This document shows positions 7,569-15,637 of a stretch of 45,174 bases of DNA, one piece after another (position 1 is the stretch's first letter; every line of letters starts with the position of its first letter). Where the stretch lies: NCBI RefSeq assembly GCF_003122485.1, contig NZ_JRFU01000104.1:1-45174 (forward strand), written 5' to 3'. Origin of the DNA: Eubacterium ramulus. Lineage in GTDB: Bacteria; Bacillota; Clostridia; Lachnospirales; Lachnospiraceae. The notes under the pieces were generated by a model, which was given only the letters and a program-made list of their open reading frames with translations, searched no databases and was not told where the DNA came from. A program made the position numbers and the translations under genes.

Positions 7569-8417
7569 TTACTTAGAATTCAACTGTTCCAATTGAATCT
7601 GCAATCTGATCACTTCTTTGTCTGCATCTCTGAGTTTTTCTTCATACATATTTCTTACTTCACGCTCCGTATCAGATATAGACTGAAATACTTCAATCTG
7701 TACTTTGCTTTCAGCTTCGGAAAGTTTCTGCTTCATTTCTGACTGTAACTCATGCATTTTCAACTCATGGTTTTTCTCATTTTCCAGTAATGTATGTTCT
7801 AATTCTTGTATACGCCCCTGATAGTCTTTTTCTGTTTCTACCATTTTCGTATACTTAATCATCTTTTCTTCTGCTGATGCAAGTTTTTCTTTCAGATTTG
7901 CAATTGTTACATCTTTTTCTGCTGCCAATTTTACAACGGTATCTACATACTCTTTTGCTTCTTCCGCTTCTTTTGTTGCCTGTTCAACCACATCAGCATT
8001 TGCCGCTGCCATGCACTCTGCTTCTTTTAACTTAGATTTTGCATCTGTTACCTGCGCATCGGCTTCATCGCGGATCTTATTTTTCAACGCAATTGCATCA
8101 GATAATTGACTTCTCAATTCCGTAATCGTATTATCCTGTCCAGCAACAACAGCATTAATCTGTTTCACCAAAGTTACAAGAGTCTGATCAACCGCTGTCA
8201 GGACAGACTCTAATTCTGGATGCGTACCTCGCGTTTTTTCAGAATTAGCGATGTCCAAAATTCTTATCAATGCGAGTTCTCTCTGCTCATTCTTAGAATC
8301 AGTTTCATGAATATATAATCCAATTGTCTCTTCAAAATACGCATCTGTAGTATCTCTCATTCTTATACTTTTCGGTTTCTTTTCATCTTTTACTTCATCA
8401 GTTAATTTTCGGCTCAT
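7569..8417 (-). CDS. Coiled-coil protein with an N-terminal RHH-like segment (plasmid-type maintenance protein)
   Basis: A 282-residue soluble, strongly charged protein. The first 80 residues include KSIRMRDTTDAYFEE, a short strand-then-helix pattern like ribbon-helix-helix DNA-binding proteins, then a region listing 'ELALIRILDIANSEKT'. From about residue 85 to the end it is nearly continuous heptad coiled coil rich in E, K, A and L. The layout (DNA-binding head, long coiled tail) recalls KfrA-type plasmid proteins, but I do not recognise the family. Two 12-bp palindromes sit upstream (8443-8468), consistent with self-regulation. It lies between two tyrosine recombinases on the same strand. 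Function is inferred, not known. Confidence 0.75.
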   Translation of the reverse strand: MSRKLTDEVKDEKKPKSIRMRDTTDAYFEETIGLYIHETDSKNEQRELALIRILDIANSEKTRGTHPELESVLTAVDQTLVTLVKQINAVVAGQDNTITELRSQLSDAIALKNKIRDEADAQVTDAKSKLKEAECMAAANADVVEQATKEAEEAKEYVDTVVKLAAEKDVTIANLKEKLASAEEKMIKYTKMVETEKDYQGRIQELEHTLLENEKNHELKMHELQSEMKQKLSEAESKVQIEVFQSISDTEREVRNMYEEKLRDADKEVIRLQIQLEQLNSK

Positions 8418-8442
8418 TGCTTTTATCCTTTCAAATTATTAT

Positions 8443-8468
8443 GTAAACGTTTACGCGTATACGTTTAC
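8443..8468 (-). promoter_or_regulatory. Tandem palindromic operator upstream of the coiled-coil gene
   Basis: GTAAACGTTTAC (8443-8454), a perfect palindrome, and GTATACGTTTAC (8457-8468), one change off. Centres are 14 bp apart and the pair lies 26-51 bases before the start codon, where a repressor would block the promoter. Confidence 0.65.
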
Positions 8469-8522
8469 AAATTTATCAAATTACACTGTTACTGTTTGTT
8501 TATATCGCCATTCATATTTCCA

Positions 8523-9533
8523 TCACAAATTGCGAATATAGCTTGTAATTGCGGTATCCTCGCGATTATGTCCAAGAGCAACGCTCACAGCCCTGATTGC
8601 TTTTCGGTCAAGTTTTTTACCTTTCTCATCGGATCTGCACACATAAATTTCTGAACGTAACTTTCCATCCGCACATAAAATTTTCTTTTTGTAATCCAAT
8701 GATTTAATCGGTCTTGCATACAGCTTGTACAAATACGTCGCATAATCTGACCGATATCCGTGCACATCACAGTTGCTATTTATATAGTTCCACACTAAAT
8801 CATTCGGAGCTGTATTCTTCATTCTGCGTATAATCTCATCTTTATGTGGGCCTACAATCGGTGCAAGTCTTGTCTTCCCACCTTTGTCTTTGCGATGCAA
8901 AATGAAATACTCCTGATCCGAAAAAAAGTGTAATGCATCTTCACACGCTTTGGTCATAGACATATCATGTTCTTTTCTAGCCTGTAGCAAACACTGCTCC
9001 ACTCTTTGGCGATCATATAGATCATCCCCACGCAGACGCTCCAATACATTACGCCGAAATCCGCAAGCCTGACAAAAATGAATCAGTTCTTCATTCGTCA
9101 GTTTTGAAAAATGTTTATCTCGCTCTTTCTGACCACGGCTTCTTTTGATATCTACTCTGTTTCTACGTGGACATTGAAATCGCTTTGGATCATCTGGCGC
9201 AATCTCGTAAAATTTATTAAGTGCTGCCGCTTCCAAATTGATTGTCCATGCAGAACATCCTTCTGCAACTCTCAATTCCAGCCACTCTGCAACATACTTT
9301 TTTGCTTTTTTCATACTTTTAACTTCCGGATACGTTTTCATAATATATTTGACAAAATAATTGATATGCTTTTTATACGTCTGATAAGTACTTTTTGAAT
9401 ATATTTTGTTTCCAGTTGTTCCGTTCTTTTTTGCATCTGTTTTTGACTCACCAAAAGCAATCATCCTCTGAAACCTGTCATAAGTCTGCTGATGAAGTGT
9501 CCTTTTGTAATACTTTGACTTTTTTCTTCCCAT
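8523..9533 (-). CDS. Second tyrosine recombinase/integrase
   Basis: A 336-residue protein. Residues about 1-110 are a basic SAM-like DNA-binding domain (YQTYKKHINYFVKYIM). The catalytic residues can be placed: Arg in ACGFRRNVLERLR, Lys in RKDKGGKTR, HGYRSDYA for the H-x-x-R box, LGHNRED for the second His, and Tyr in TSYIRNL, three residues from the C-terminus. The start ATG follows an AAAGGAGGAAAC ribosome site at somewhat long spacing. This family occurs beside coiled-coil proteins in Clostridia mobile elements. Because the other integrase is truncated, this may be the only intact recombinase on the island. Its 5' leader is the large RNA candidate. Confidence 0.85.
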   Translation of the reverse strand: MGRKKSKYYKRTLHQQTYDRFQRMIAFGESKTDAKKNGTTGNKIYSKSTYQTYKKHINYFVKYIMKTYPEVKSMKKAKKYVAEWLELRVAEGCSAWTINLEAAALNKFYEIAPDDPKRFQCPRRNRVDIKRSRGQKERDKHFSKLTNEELIHFCQACGFRRNVLERLRGDDLYDRQRVEQCLLQARKEHDMSMTKACEDALHFFSDQEYFILHRKDKGGKTRLAPIVGPHKDEIIRRMKNTAPNDLVWNYINSNCDVHGYRSDYATYLYKLYARPIKSLDYKKKILCADGKLRSEIYVCRSDEKGKKLDRKAIRAVSVALGHNREDTAITSYIRNL

Positions 9534-9545
9534 TTTACCTGTTTC

Positions 9546-10140
9546 CTCCTTTCTCTGAAATTTTCGTTAAAACAATTTGCCGCAGAATGTCTTCCATTAA
9601 AGACTTCCGCTACGCCATTTTTTGAACCGATTCTCTCGGCAAGTCCAGCGTATGACTTTCATAACGCGTTTTTACTGCTTGCGTCTGCAGTCTCGATTAC
9701 GATTTTGTGATAGCATTACCTCTTTCGGTATTCAGCGGAACAATACGTGCAAATACGTCTAATCCGCTTATTACCTAATTAGTATGCATCCCGAAATCTT
9801 TGGGCTTGAGATTCCTGCCGCATTTTATGCTTGTCTTACGACAAACAGTTCCAGATATGCGCGATCTGAACCAGCTTTTGTTAAAGTAGTGGCAGCTTAA
9901 TTGCCATAGTCCAGTACTTCAACTACTGGTAAGCATCTGTTTTTTAAGTACGATACTCAAATACTTTTCTCCGCCGCATCAGCGGTTCGGACGGTTAACC
10001 ACCGTCTACTCCATTTTGCAGATCATTTGACCTGCTGACATCTGCAAAGCCGATGCCGTGCTTTCCACTTGATGTCTTTCGACATTTTGCTGATGTTTCA
10101 TTGTTTCAATGTCGCATCTGTTTTTCTCCATTTATCTTGT
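9546..10140 (-). ncRNA. Large, highly structured RNA candidate (~600 nt, ROOL-like)
   Basis: There is no credible ORF here, yet base composition is more GC-rich than neighbouring intergenic DNA and compact hairpins follow one another. Examples, in plus-strand coordinates: ATGTC/GACAT (10072-10085), GACGGT/ACCGTC and CCGC/GCGG (about 9972-10006), CCAGTA/TACTGG (9911-9929), GTTCCAGAT/ATCTGAAC (about 9848-9871), TTGTC/GACAA (9831-9844), GCGGA/TCCGC (9735-9767), TACC/GGTA (9717-9730), GTCTT/AAGAC (9589-9604). Read on the minus strand two loops are GAAA and GTAA, both GNRA tetraloops, which argues for minus-strand transcription. A promoter-like TACTAT/TATATA lies at about 10143-10153. Size, multi-hairpin form and setting in a mobile element near a tRNA match ROOL/GOLLD-class RNAs; the class is inference. 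Confidence 0.6.
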
Positions 10141-10288
10141 TACATATATAGTATGAAAGATAAAAAATTTTTGACTGCCATTTTTGTCCCTTTCTAATCC
10201 AAATTTTTAATTTCTTACTAAATTTCTGAATAAATTTTATAAAATTCTTCTACTGCACGCTCTGGTTACACCGCTTCTACCCCCACTT

Positions 10289-10385
10289 AACGGTTTACTC
10301 GTTCATATATTTAGGTCGGCTCCACGCCTCCCTGCATATAAACGAGTAAACCGTTTCTGGCCTCTCACTACTCTTCCGACCAAAT
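10289..10385. repeat. Interleaved inverted repeats (possible pseudoknot)
   Basis: AACGGTTTACTCGTT (10289-10303) is the exact complement of 10341-10355. In the loop TTAGGTCGG (10311-10319) can pair with CCGACCAAA (10376-10384), eight of nine. The arms are interleaved A-B-A'-B', which is the topology of a pseudoknot in RNA, or of overlapping cruciforms in DNA. It lies between the large RNA promoter and the iteron array. Confidence 0.5.
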
Positions 10386-10431
10386 ATAAGTGTGTATTTT
10401 CTTCTCTTCATGCATTTTTTCATTTCTTCTG

Positions 10432-10620
10432 TGGCATATACTTGTCATATTTTCAATCGGTGGCAAGTATACGTCGATCTATTTGTTTTTGTGACATATA
10501 TTTGTCGTACTTTAAACAGTGGCATATATATGTCGGAATATTATTTTCGTGTCATATATTTGTCGCATTTCAACCAGCGGCATATATTACCAGATTTGCA
10601 AAAATGTCATATATATGGCA
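10432..10620. repeat. Seven 16-bp palindromic iterons
   Basis: Copies begin at 10432, 10461, 10492, 10520, 10550, 10578 and 10605, spaced 27-31 bp (mean about 29). Consensus is TGNCATATATNTGTCG; the best copies (TGGCATATATATGTCG, TGTCATATATATGGCA) are close to dyad symmetric around ATATAT. Regular spacing of a half-symmetric site suggests binding of several dimers side by side, as in plasmid replication origins, partition centromeres or multi-site operators. The ORF that reads through on the plus strand is a repeat artefact. Confidence 0.75.
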
Positions 10621-10674
10621 AAACTTATCAATGGTATTCACTTCAACATTCTGATTATGTCTTAACCTGTTCAG

Positions 10675-10767
10675 TTAAGAACGATTCATATGATAATGCG
10701 TATACAAATCATATTGTGAAATGCCTTTGGCTTTCATTGTCTCCCATAATTTATCGTATTTAATCAT
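10675..10767 (-). pseudogene. XRE-type HTH regulator with a nonsense codon
   Basis: Reads MIKYDKLWETMKAKGISQYD then LYTHYHMNRS and TAA. The start is the standard N-terminus of small Cro/CI-type regulators of Clostridia (KLWETMK.KGISQYDLY). After the TAA the same frame continues LNRLRHNQNVEVNTIDKFC, which is the rest of the HTH, so TAA replaces what should be a Gln codon (CAA). The C-terminus then runs into the iteron array. No good ribosome site is visible. Confidence 0.7.
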
Positions 10768-10797
10768 CTCACGAATTTTCCGCTTTCTTTCATAATT

Positions 10798-11016
10798 CCT
10801 TCAATTAAACTTGGAATAGAATATCAAGGACAGCAACATTACAATCCAATCAAACATTGGGGCGGTGAAAAACAGTTGAAAAAGCAAAAAGAACACGATT
10901 TCAGAAAAGCAAGAATATGTCGGGAAAAGGGGGTAACTTTATTAACTGTTGATTTTGATGAACCATTAACCGAAATACATATTAGAGAACGTTTAAAGGA
11001 AAAATCCTTGTTATGA
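10798..11016 (+). pseudogene. C-terminal fragment of a restriction-endonuclease-like protein
   Basis: The frame reads PSIKLGIEYQGQQHYNPIKH, then a Gly-Gly and a Lys-rich helix, KARICREKGVTLLTVDFDEP, and ends at TGA (11014-11016). The LGIEYQGQQHY motif followed by basic residues is the core of PD-(D/E)xK-like nuclease domains seen at the ends of Firmicutes zinc-ribbon/VSR-like proteins. There is no start codon or N-terminus; it abuts the HTH fragment head to head. Confidence 0.6.
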
Positions 11017-11040
11017 TACTATCTTTTTCTACCTAGTGAT

Positions 11041-11150
11041 GTCAAGGAACAAGGCGAAGCCGATACGCCGTCAGGGCAGTCCTTGACAGAACGGACGGTA
11101 TCCAACCATGCTATGCAGAGGACCTGAAAGGTCACGAACCTTGCAAGTCC
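11041..11150. other. Hairpin-rich non-coding stretch
   Basis: GTCAAGGA (11041-11048) pairs with TCCTTGAC (about 11080-11087), and GAGGAC with GTCCTC at about 11119-11153. No ORF is convincing. It could be an end of a decayed element; nothing more can be said. Confidence 0.35.
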
Positions 11151-11159
11151 TCTTGTCTG

Positions 11160-11551
11160 TTATCTGGAAACTTTCCGGAGATAAAGCACTTCCTTTTTGA
11201 TTTCACGGACAAATTCATCACACAAGACAGTCTGGCAATCACTTGCTACATAACATTTTTTTTCGGACGAATAGGCAAACGAAAAGATTTCCGTTTCCAA
11301 TGTCTTTTCATTGATTCCATAATAATATATCTGAGAAGTGGCAAGTGTCATATGAATACTGGCAAAATCTCTTGTAAATATCTCATATGATTCTGGTTGA
11401 GTAAGTTCTTTTGGATATTGATAATACTCTTTTGAATCTTCCCGTAAGAAAATAGGTACGATATAGTCTCCATTACTTCCTCTGTCACATCTACAAAAAA
11501 GTCTGTTGTATAAACATCAGGATAAAGTTCCCGAAGGTTAATTTTCTTCAT
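11160..11551 (-). pseudogene. Frameshifted mobile-element gene, sigma-factor-like N-terminus
   Basis: A clear start with a GGAGG ribosome site encodes MKKINLRELYPDVYTTDFFV followed by DVTEEVMET, the N-terminus of sigma-70-like proteins common on Firmicutes conjugative elements. After about codon 30 coding signal moves to another frame: DYIVPIFLREDSKEYYQYPK, then TQPESYEIFTRDFASIHMTL and on through 11160 (63-residue ORF MTLATSQIYYYGINEKTLET...). The second part does not look like a sigma region, so this may be a frameshift or a junction of two broken genes. A 16-residue upstream ATG option (11704) is not supported by a ribosome site. Confidence 0.55.
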
Positions 11552-11964
11552 TATGTACCTCCATTTCGATTCACGGGTGATTGACGGGTGAATCGAATGG
11601 AGGCGGAGACCGACACCGGCAGGCAACCGGGTCATCTCCGAAAAAATGGCAACAAAAAATGCCAGATTTCCGTGAGGGAAAACTGGCGCGCCAAGAACAG
11701 CCATTATTATACTGAATTACATGGAACGATAATGCCGATGCAATGTTATACTTGCCCGGAGGAGGAGCAATGCTTTTTTTATTGGTGAAGATCGTGAGTG
11801 CTGCGTAAAACAAAAATGGACATGGCGCTACCTCCACGATACCGCCGCATTCTCAAAAAGGGTGACTTTAACACACCCTCCGATTTCTCATTTTTCATAA
11901 GGGAAACGGCGGCAGAAATGTTTGGTTTCAACCGCCGCGACATCTCAAGCGCAAATCATCGCTG
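11552..11964. other. Gap without a supportable gene
   Basis: About 410 bases. Short ORFs occur on both strands but lack ribosome sites or recognisable sequence. A GGAGGAGG ribosome-site-like tract precedes ATGCTTTTTTTATTGG at about 11771 on plus, which stops after about 12 codons. The composition resembles intergenic DNA of conjugative transposons. I see no operator, tRNA or terminator that I would defend. Confidence 0.4.
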
Positions 11965-12109
11965 TTAAATAGCAACGGTTGACCAAAAAATGTAAACTGT
12001 CAACATCGGAATTATGTCTTGCCGTACAACGCCTTTTCCTTGTCCATTTTCAATAAATGTAGCAAGTGTGGTATTGATTTCCTTTCCAAATAACAAAAAA
12101 TGATTATGA
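11965..12109 (-). pseudogene. C-terminal fragment, TetR-regulator-like
   Basis: The frame reads ...HFLLFGKEINTTLATFIENG then QGKGVVRQDIIPMLTVYIFW and STVAI stop. The pattern 'I..FI.NGQ..GV.R.DI.P' is common in the ligand-binding half of TetR regulators. No start is present; an in-frame stop lies just upstream. It may be the relic of a regulator lost from the end of the potassium operon. Confidence 0.4.
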
Positions 12110-12165
12110 CAATCCGAAACTCAATCGTCTATTTTTCATAGAGAACACTGGCCGTCCTCATAGCG

Positions 12166-12867
12166 TTATTCTATTTTCATCATGCGGTAGCCCACACCAA
12201 TATGTGTTTGAATATATTGTGGAGATTCCTCTGTTGGCTCCAGTTTTTTTCGCAATGTTGCCATAAATACCCGCAGCGAAGCCACATCGTTATCCCAACT
12301 GCGGCCCCAGATATTTTGTGTGATAAAGGTATGGGTCAGTACCTTGCCGACATTCTTGGACAGCAGACACAACAGCTTATACTCAATGGGTGTCAGGTGA
12401 AGTTCGTTTTCATCCAGATAAGCGCATCCCCCAGCATAATCCACTTTCAACTTACCATTCACAAATACAGAACTGGCAGTAAGCATCTCTGCCGTCATCA
12501 GAGAGAGTCTTCGCTGCGTCACCCGAAGTCGTGCCAGCAGTTCTTCTACCGAAAAGGGCTTTGTCAAATAATCGTCCGCTCCGGCATCCAGCGCCTTGAT
12601 TTTATCGTTATCCTCGCTTCGGGCGCTGATTACAATAATCGGAACATTGGACCAAGAGCGAACCGTTTGAATGACTTGAACGCCATCCATATCCGGCAAG
12701 CCCAAATCCAGTAAGATGATTTCAGGATTGTGCGATGTGGCCTCCATAATGGCTGCCGAGCCATTAGGTGCTACCACATAACGATAATCATTTGTTTTTA
12801 AAGTGGTCGTAATGAGATTTCGTACAGACGGGTCATCCTCAACCACTAATATCAAAGGTTTATTCAT
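12166..12867 (-). CDS. kdpE: Potassium-responsive response regulator KdpE
   Basis: A 233-residue OmpR/PhoB-type regulator. The receiver has the acidic pair ED-D (10-12), phospho-acceptor Asp54 in LLDLGLPDMDG, Thr/Ser in VISARS and Lys in YLTKPF. The winged-helix output domain follows (about 130-230), with ELHLTPIEYKLLCLL and VFMATLRKKLEP. Its start overlaps the end of kdpD by eight bases, so the two are translationally coupled. It is the last gene of the operon; partner kinase and target kdp genes are all upstream, as in other kdp loci. Confidence 0.96.
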   Translation of the reverse strand: MNKPLILVVEDDPSVRNLITTTLKTNDYRYVVAPNGSAAIMEATSHNPEIILLDLGLPDMDGVQVIQTVRSWSNVPIIVISARSEDNDKIKALDAGADDYLTKPFSVEELLARLRVTQRRLSLMTAEMLTASSVFVNGKLKVDYAGGCAYLDENELHLTPIEYKLLCLLSKNVGKVLTHTFITQNIWGRSWDNDVASLRVFMATLRKKLEPTEESPQYIQTHIGVGYRMMKIE

Positions 12868-15553
12868 GAAGTTCTACCTCCCCTGCAGGTAATGTAAATT
12901 TAAAAGCAGTGCCATTTGGCTGATTGTCTGATACGGAAATCGTGCCGCCGTGGGCGGTCACAATGGACTTACAGAGGGACAGCCCCAATCCAAGGCTTCT
13001 GCGGCTGTCGACCACTTTATTGGCCCCACTATAAAACATATCGAAAATACGGGGTTTCTGCTCATCGGGAATCCCAGGGCCGTTGTCGGAAACAGAAACC
13101 GTGACCCATTGCTCTTTTTGATCGGTGTGTATTTCAATTACTGAACCGACAGGGGTATATTTGATGGCGTTGTCAACCAAATTGATAATCACCTGAACGA
13201 TCAGCTTCGCGTCAATGTGGGCAAGGATAAAGTCTTTACCGCTGGTCACACGAATGGTGTGTTCTTTACTTTTTCTGTTGATGTGCTTCAGCGCTTCAGA
13301 AACGACCTCATCCATGAGTTCGATACTCCGAGTTAGATTGACCTGTCCGCCCTCAATTCGTGTGACTGCTAACAAATTTTCAACCAGATTGATTAGCCAC
13401 ATGGAATCGTCATAAATATCAGTAAAGGTCTGCTCCCGTAGTGCATCGTCCATTTTTTTATAATTTGCAAGCAAATTGTCTGCGCTGCCGGAAATCGCTG
13501 TCAAAGGCGTCCGAAGATCATGGGAGATTGCCCGCAGCAGGTTGGCACGAAGTTGTTCATTTTGTGCCAGGACAGCCGCTTCCTCCTTCTCCTTGGCATT
13601 TTTGATGTTTTCCAGCGCCAATGCGCACTCGCCAAGAATGGAAAGAAGCACGCTATTTTCAAAAGAGTCCAATGGAGTACCGTTCACAGCAATACCAGCT
13701 ACTCCATATACATTCTGGTTAACCCGAATCACAAGGTATAGACACTTTGCACTGGATAATGTATCAGTCGCTGCTCCTGCGTGTTTGTTATTTCGGAAGG
13801 CCCAATCGGCGACTGCTTTCTCATTCTCAGAAATTAAATCCTCTTGAGTGCTATTAACAGTACGAAAAACGTTGGGGGTGGCAAGTTCTTTACCATCAGA
13901 CAGGTAGACGACGATATCTTTTTTCAGCAGCTTCATGAGCTGCCCTGCCGTAGCGGTGATTACCGCATTCTCATCCTGTTCTTTTTGCAAAAGCTGGTTG
14001 GTTTCAAAAAGAATCTTTGTACGGTAAGCTGTATGAGCAGATTGTTTCGCATTTTCTTTCAGCCGGGTAGCGAGAGATCCGGAAAGCAGTGTTACTATAA
14101 ACATAATGGTAAAGGTAACAATATAGTTTGGATCGTCAAAATGGAATGTCAGTCTCGGAGTGGTAAAAAAGAAATTGAAAACCAGCACACTGACAACCGA
14201 GGTCAGAATCCCGCACAGTCGGTTGGTTGTGATTACAGCGGTCACAAGTACGCCTAATATGTAAACTGCGATAATATTACTCTCCGTGAACCCAAGAGCA
14301 TCAAAGCCACAGCCAATCAGTGTAGCTGCCAGCAGTACGATGATACTCTTCAGAACATCACGCAGGGGCATCGCATCTACCTGCGCCTTTCTCTTTTTTT
14401 CCTGATAGCTGGTTCCTGTGCTGGCATCCGGTATCACATGAATATCCAGATTAGGTACGCTGGAAATCAGGCGTTCCGTCAAGGTGGGCTTGCTGAAAAT
14501 ATTCTTTCGTGCAATGGTACTTCGTCCAATTACGATTTTTGAGATGCCGGAAAGACGGGCAAATTCCGCAATCTGATAAGGCACGTCATCGCCATAACTT
14601 GTCTCAATCGCAGCGCCAAGTTGCTGGGCCAGACGCTTATTATCCTGCAAACGCTTTTTATCATCGTCACTCATCGCCGCTGTATTTGGCGTTTCCACAT
14701 AAAGAGCGGTAAATGTTCCCCGAAAGGCTCTTGCCATCCTTGCAGCTGTCCGAATGATTTTTGCGTTGGATGGCGACGAGGAAAGACATGCCAGAATGCG
14801 CTCGTCTGTATGGTAATCGCCTCGGCTCTGTACTCTGGCGCTTTCCGTCAGCAAGTTCACCCGGTCGGCGCACCGACGGAGGGCGATTTCCCGCAATGCG
14901 GTGAGATTTTCCAGCGTGAAGAAATTAACTGTTGCCCGCTGCGCCTGATCTTCCCTGTACACATTTCCACTTGCCAGTCGTTCCAGCAACTCCGCAGGCT
15001 CAATATCCACCAGTTCTACCTGATCTGCTTGATCAAAGGTGGAATCCGGAATGCGCTCCCGCACAAGAATTCCGGTGATAGAGGCTACTGTATCGTTGAG
15101 ACTCTCGATATGTTGGACATTTACAGTCGTATAGACATCAATTCCAGTATTTAGCAGTTCCTGAACATCCTGATACCGCTTCGTGTGCCGACTGCTTTCG
15201 GCGTTGGTATGGGCAAACTCATCCACCAGTATGAGCTGGGGATTTCGCTTGAGCGCAGCATCAATATCAAATTCACGAAGGGTCATTCCTTCGTAAGCAA
15301 CTTGTTTCACAGGAAGCTGCTCCAAGCCGTCCAGAAGTGCCATCGTCTGGGGTCGGGCATGGGGTTCTATGTATCCAGCAACCACATCAATGCCACGCTC
15401 CTTAGCCTGATGAGCCGCCTGAAGCATGGCATAGGTCTTTCCGACACCTGCGGCATAACCGAAAAAGATTTTGAGTTTTCCGCTTTTCTTAGTAGATGCA
15501 TCGTTACGGATCGCACGAAGAAGCTGATCCGGATCTTGTCTTGGCAGTTCCAT
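12860..15553 (-). CDS. kdpD: Sensor histidine kinase KdpD
   Basis: An 897-residue membrane kinase with full KdpD architecture: N-terminal KdpD domain with Walker A (GYAAGVGKT) and LVDEFAHTN, a universal-stress-like domain (about 240-370), a four-helix membrane bundle (about 400-500), a GAF-like region, HisKA with ISHDLRTPLTAISG, and HATPase with DNAIKYTP, DNGPGIP and GLGLSL. It phosphorylates KdpE when potassium is low; in several Firmicutes the USP-like part binds c-di-AMP. A GTG seven codons upstream lies over the ribosome site (TAGGAGGG), so I start at the ATG at 15553. Confidence 0.96.
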   Translation of the reverse strand: MELPRQDPDQLLRAIRNDASTKKSGKLKIFFGYAAGVGKTYAMLQAAHQAKERGIDVVAGYIEPHARPQTMALLDGLEQLPVKQVAYEGMTLREFDIDAALKRNPQLILVDEFAHTNAESSRHTKRYQDVQELLNTGIDVYTTVNVQHIESLNDTVASITGILVRERIPDSTFDQADQVELVDIEPAELLERLASGNVYREDQAQRATVNFFTLENLTALREIALRRCADRVNLLTESARVQSRGDYHTDERILACLSSSPSNAKIIRTAARMARAFRGTFTALYVETPNTAAMSDDDKKRLQDNKRLAQQLGAAIETSYGDDVPYQIAEFARLSGISKIVIGRSTIARKNIFSKPTLTERLISSVPNLDIHVIPDASTGTSYQEKKRKAQVDAMPLRDVLKSIIVLLAATLIGCGFDALGFTESNIIAVYILGVLVTAVITTNRLCGILTSVVSVLVFNFFFTTPRLTFHFDDPNYIVTFTIMFIVTLLSGSLATRLKENAKQSAHTAYRTKILFETNQLLQKEQDENAVITATAGQLMKLLKKDIVVYLSDGKELATPNVFRTVNSTQEDLISENEKAVADWAFRNNKHAGAATDTLSSAKCLYLVIRVNQNVYGVAGIAVNGTPLDSFENSVLLSILGECALALENIKNAKEKEEAAVLAQNEQLRANLLRAISHDLRTPLTAISGSADNLLANYKKMDDALREQTFTDIYDDSMWLINLVENLLAVTRIEGGQVNLTRSIELMDEVVSEALKHINRKSKEHTIRVTSGKDFILAHIDAKLIVQVIINLVDNAIKYTPVGSVIEIHTDQKEQWVTVSVSDNGPGIPDEQKPRIFDMFYSGANKVVDSRRSLGLGLSLCKSIVTAHGGTISVSDNQPNGTAFKFTLPAGEVELHE

Positions 15554-15637
15554 TTTAACCCTCCTATCTGTCACTCAAGCAAAAGCGATTCCCTTTTTCA
15601 ATATTATAACACACAACGTCAAAACCTACATCTGCGA

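Noticed and set aside
9546-10140. Group I or group II intron
   Set aside because: No domain V-like hairpin, no intron-encoded protein and no interrupted host gene could be seen, although an ORF-less intron cannot be fully excluded by eye.
10432-10620. CRISPR array
   Set aside because: Units are 16 bp with 11-15 bp spacers and vary internally; no cas genes. This is an iteron pattern.
10392-10763. 123-codon open frame on plus through the iterons
   Set aside because: The sequence (repeats of TYIC/VIYLSH type) is simply the translated iteron array, and the minus strand holds an HTH fragment at its end.
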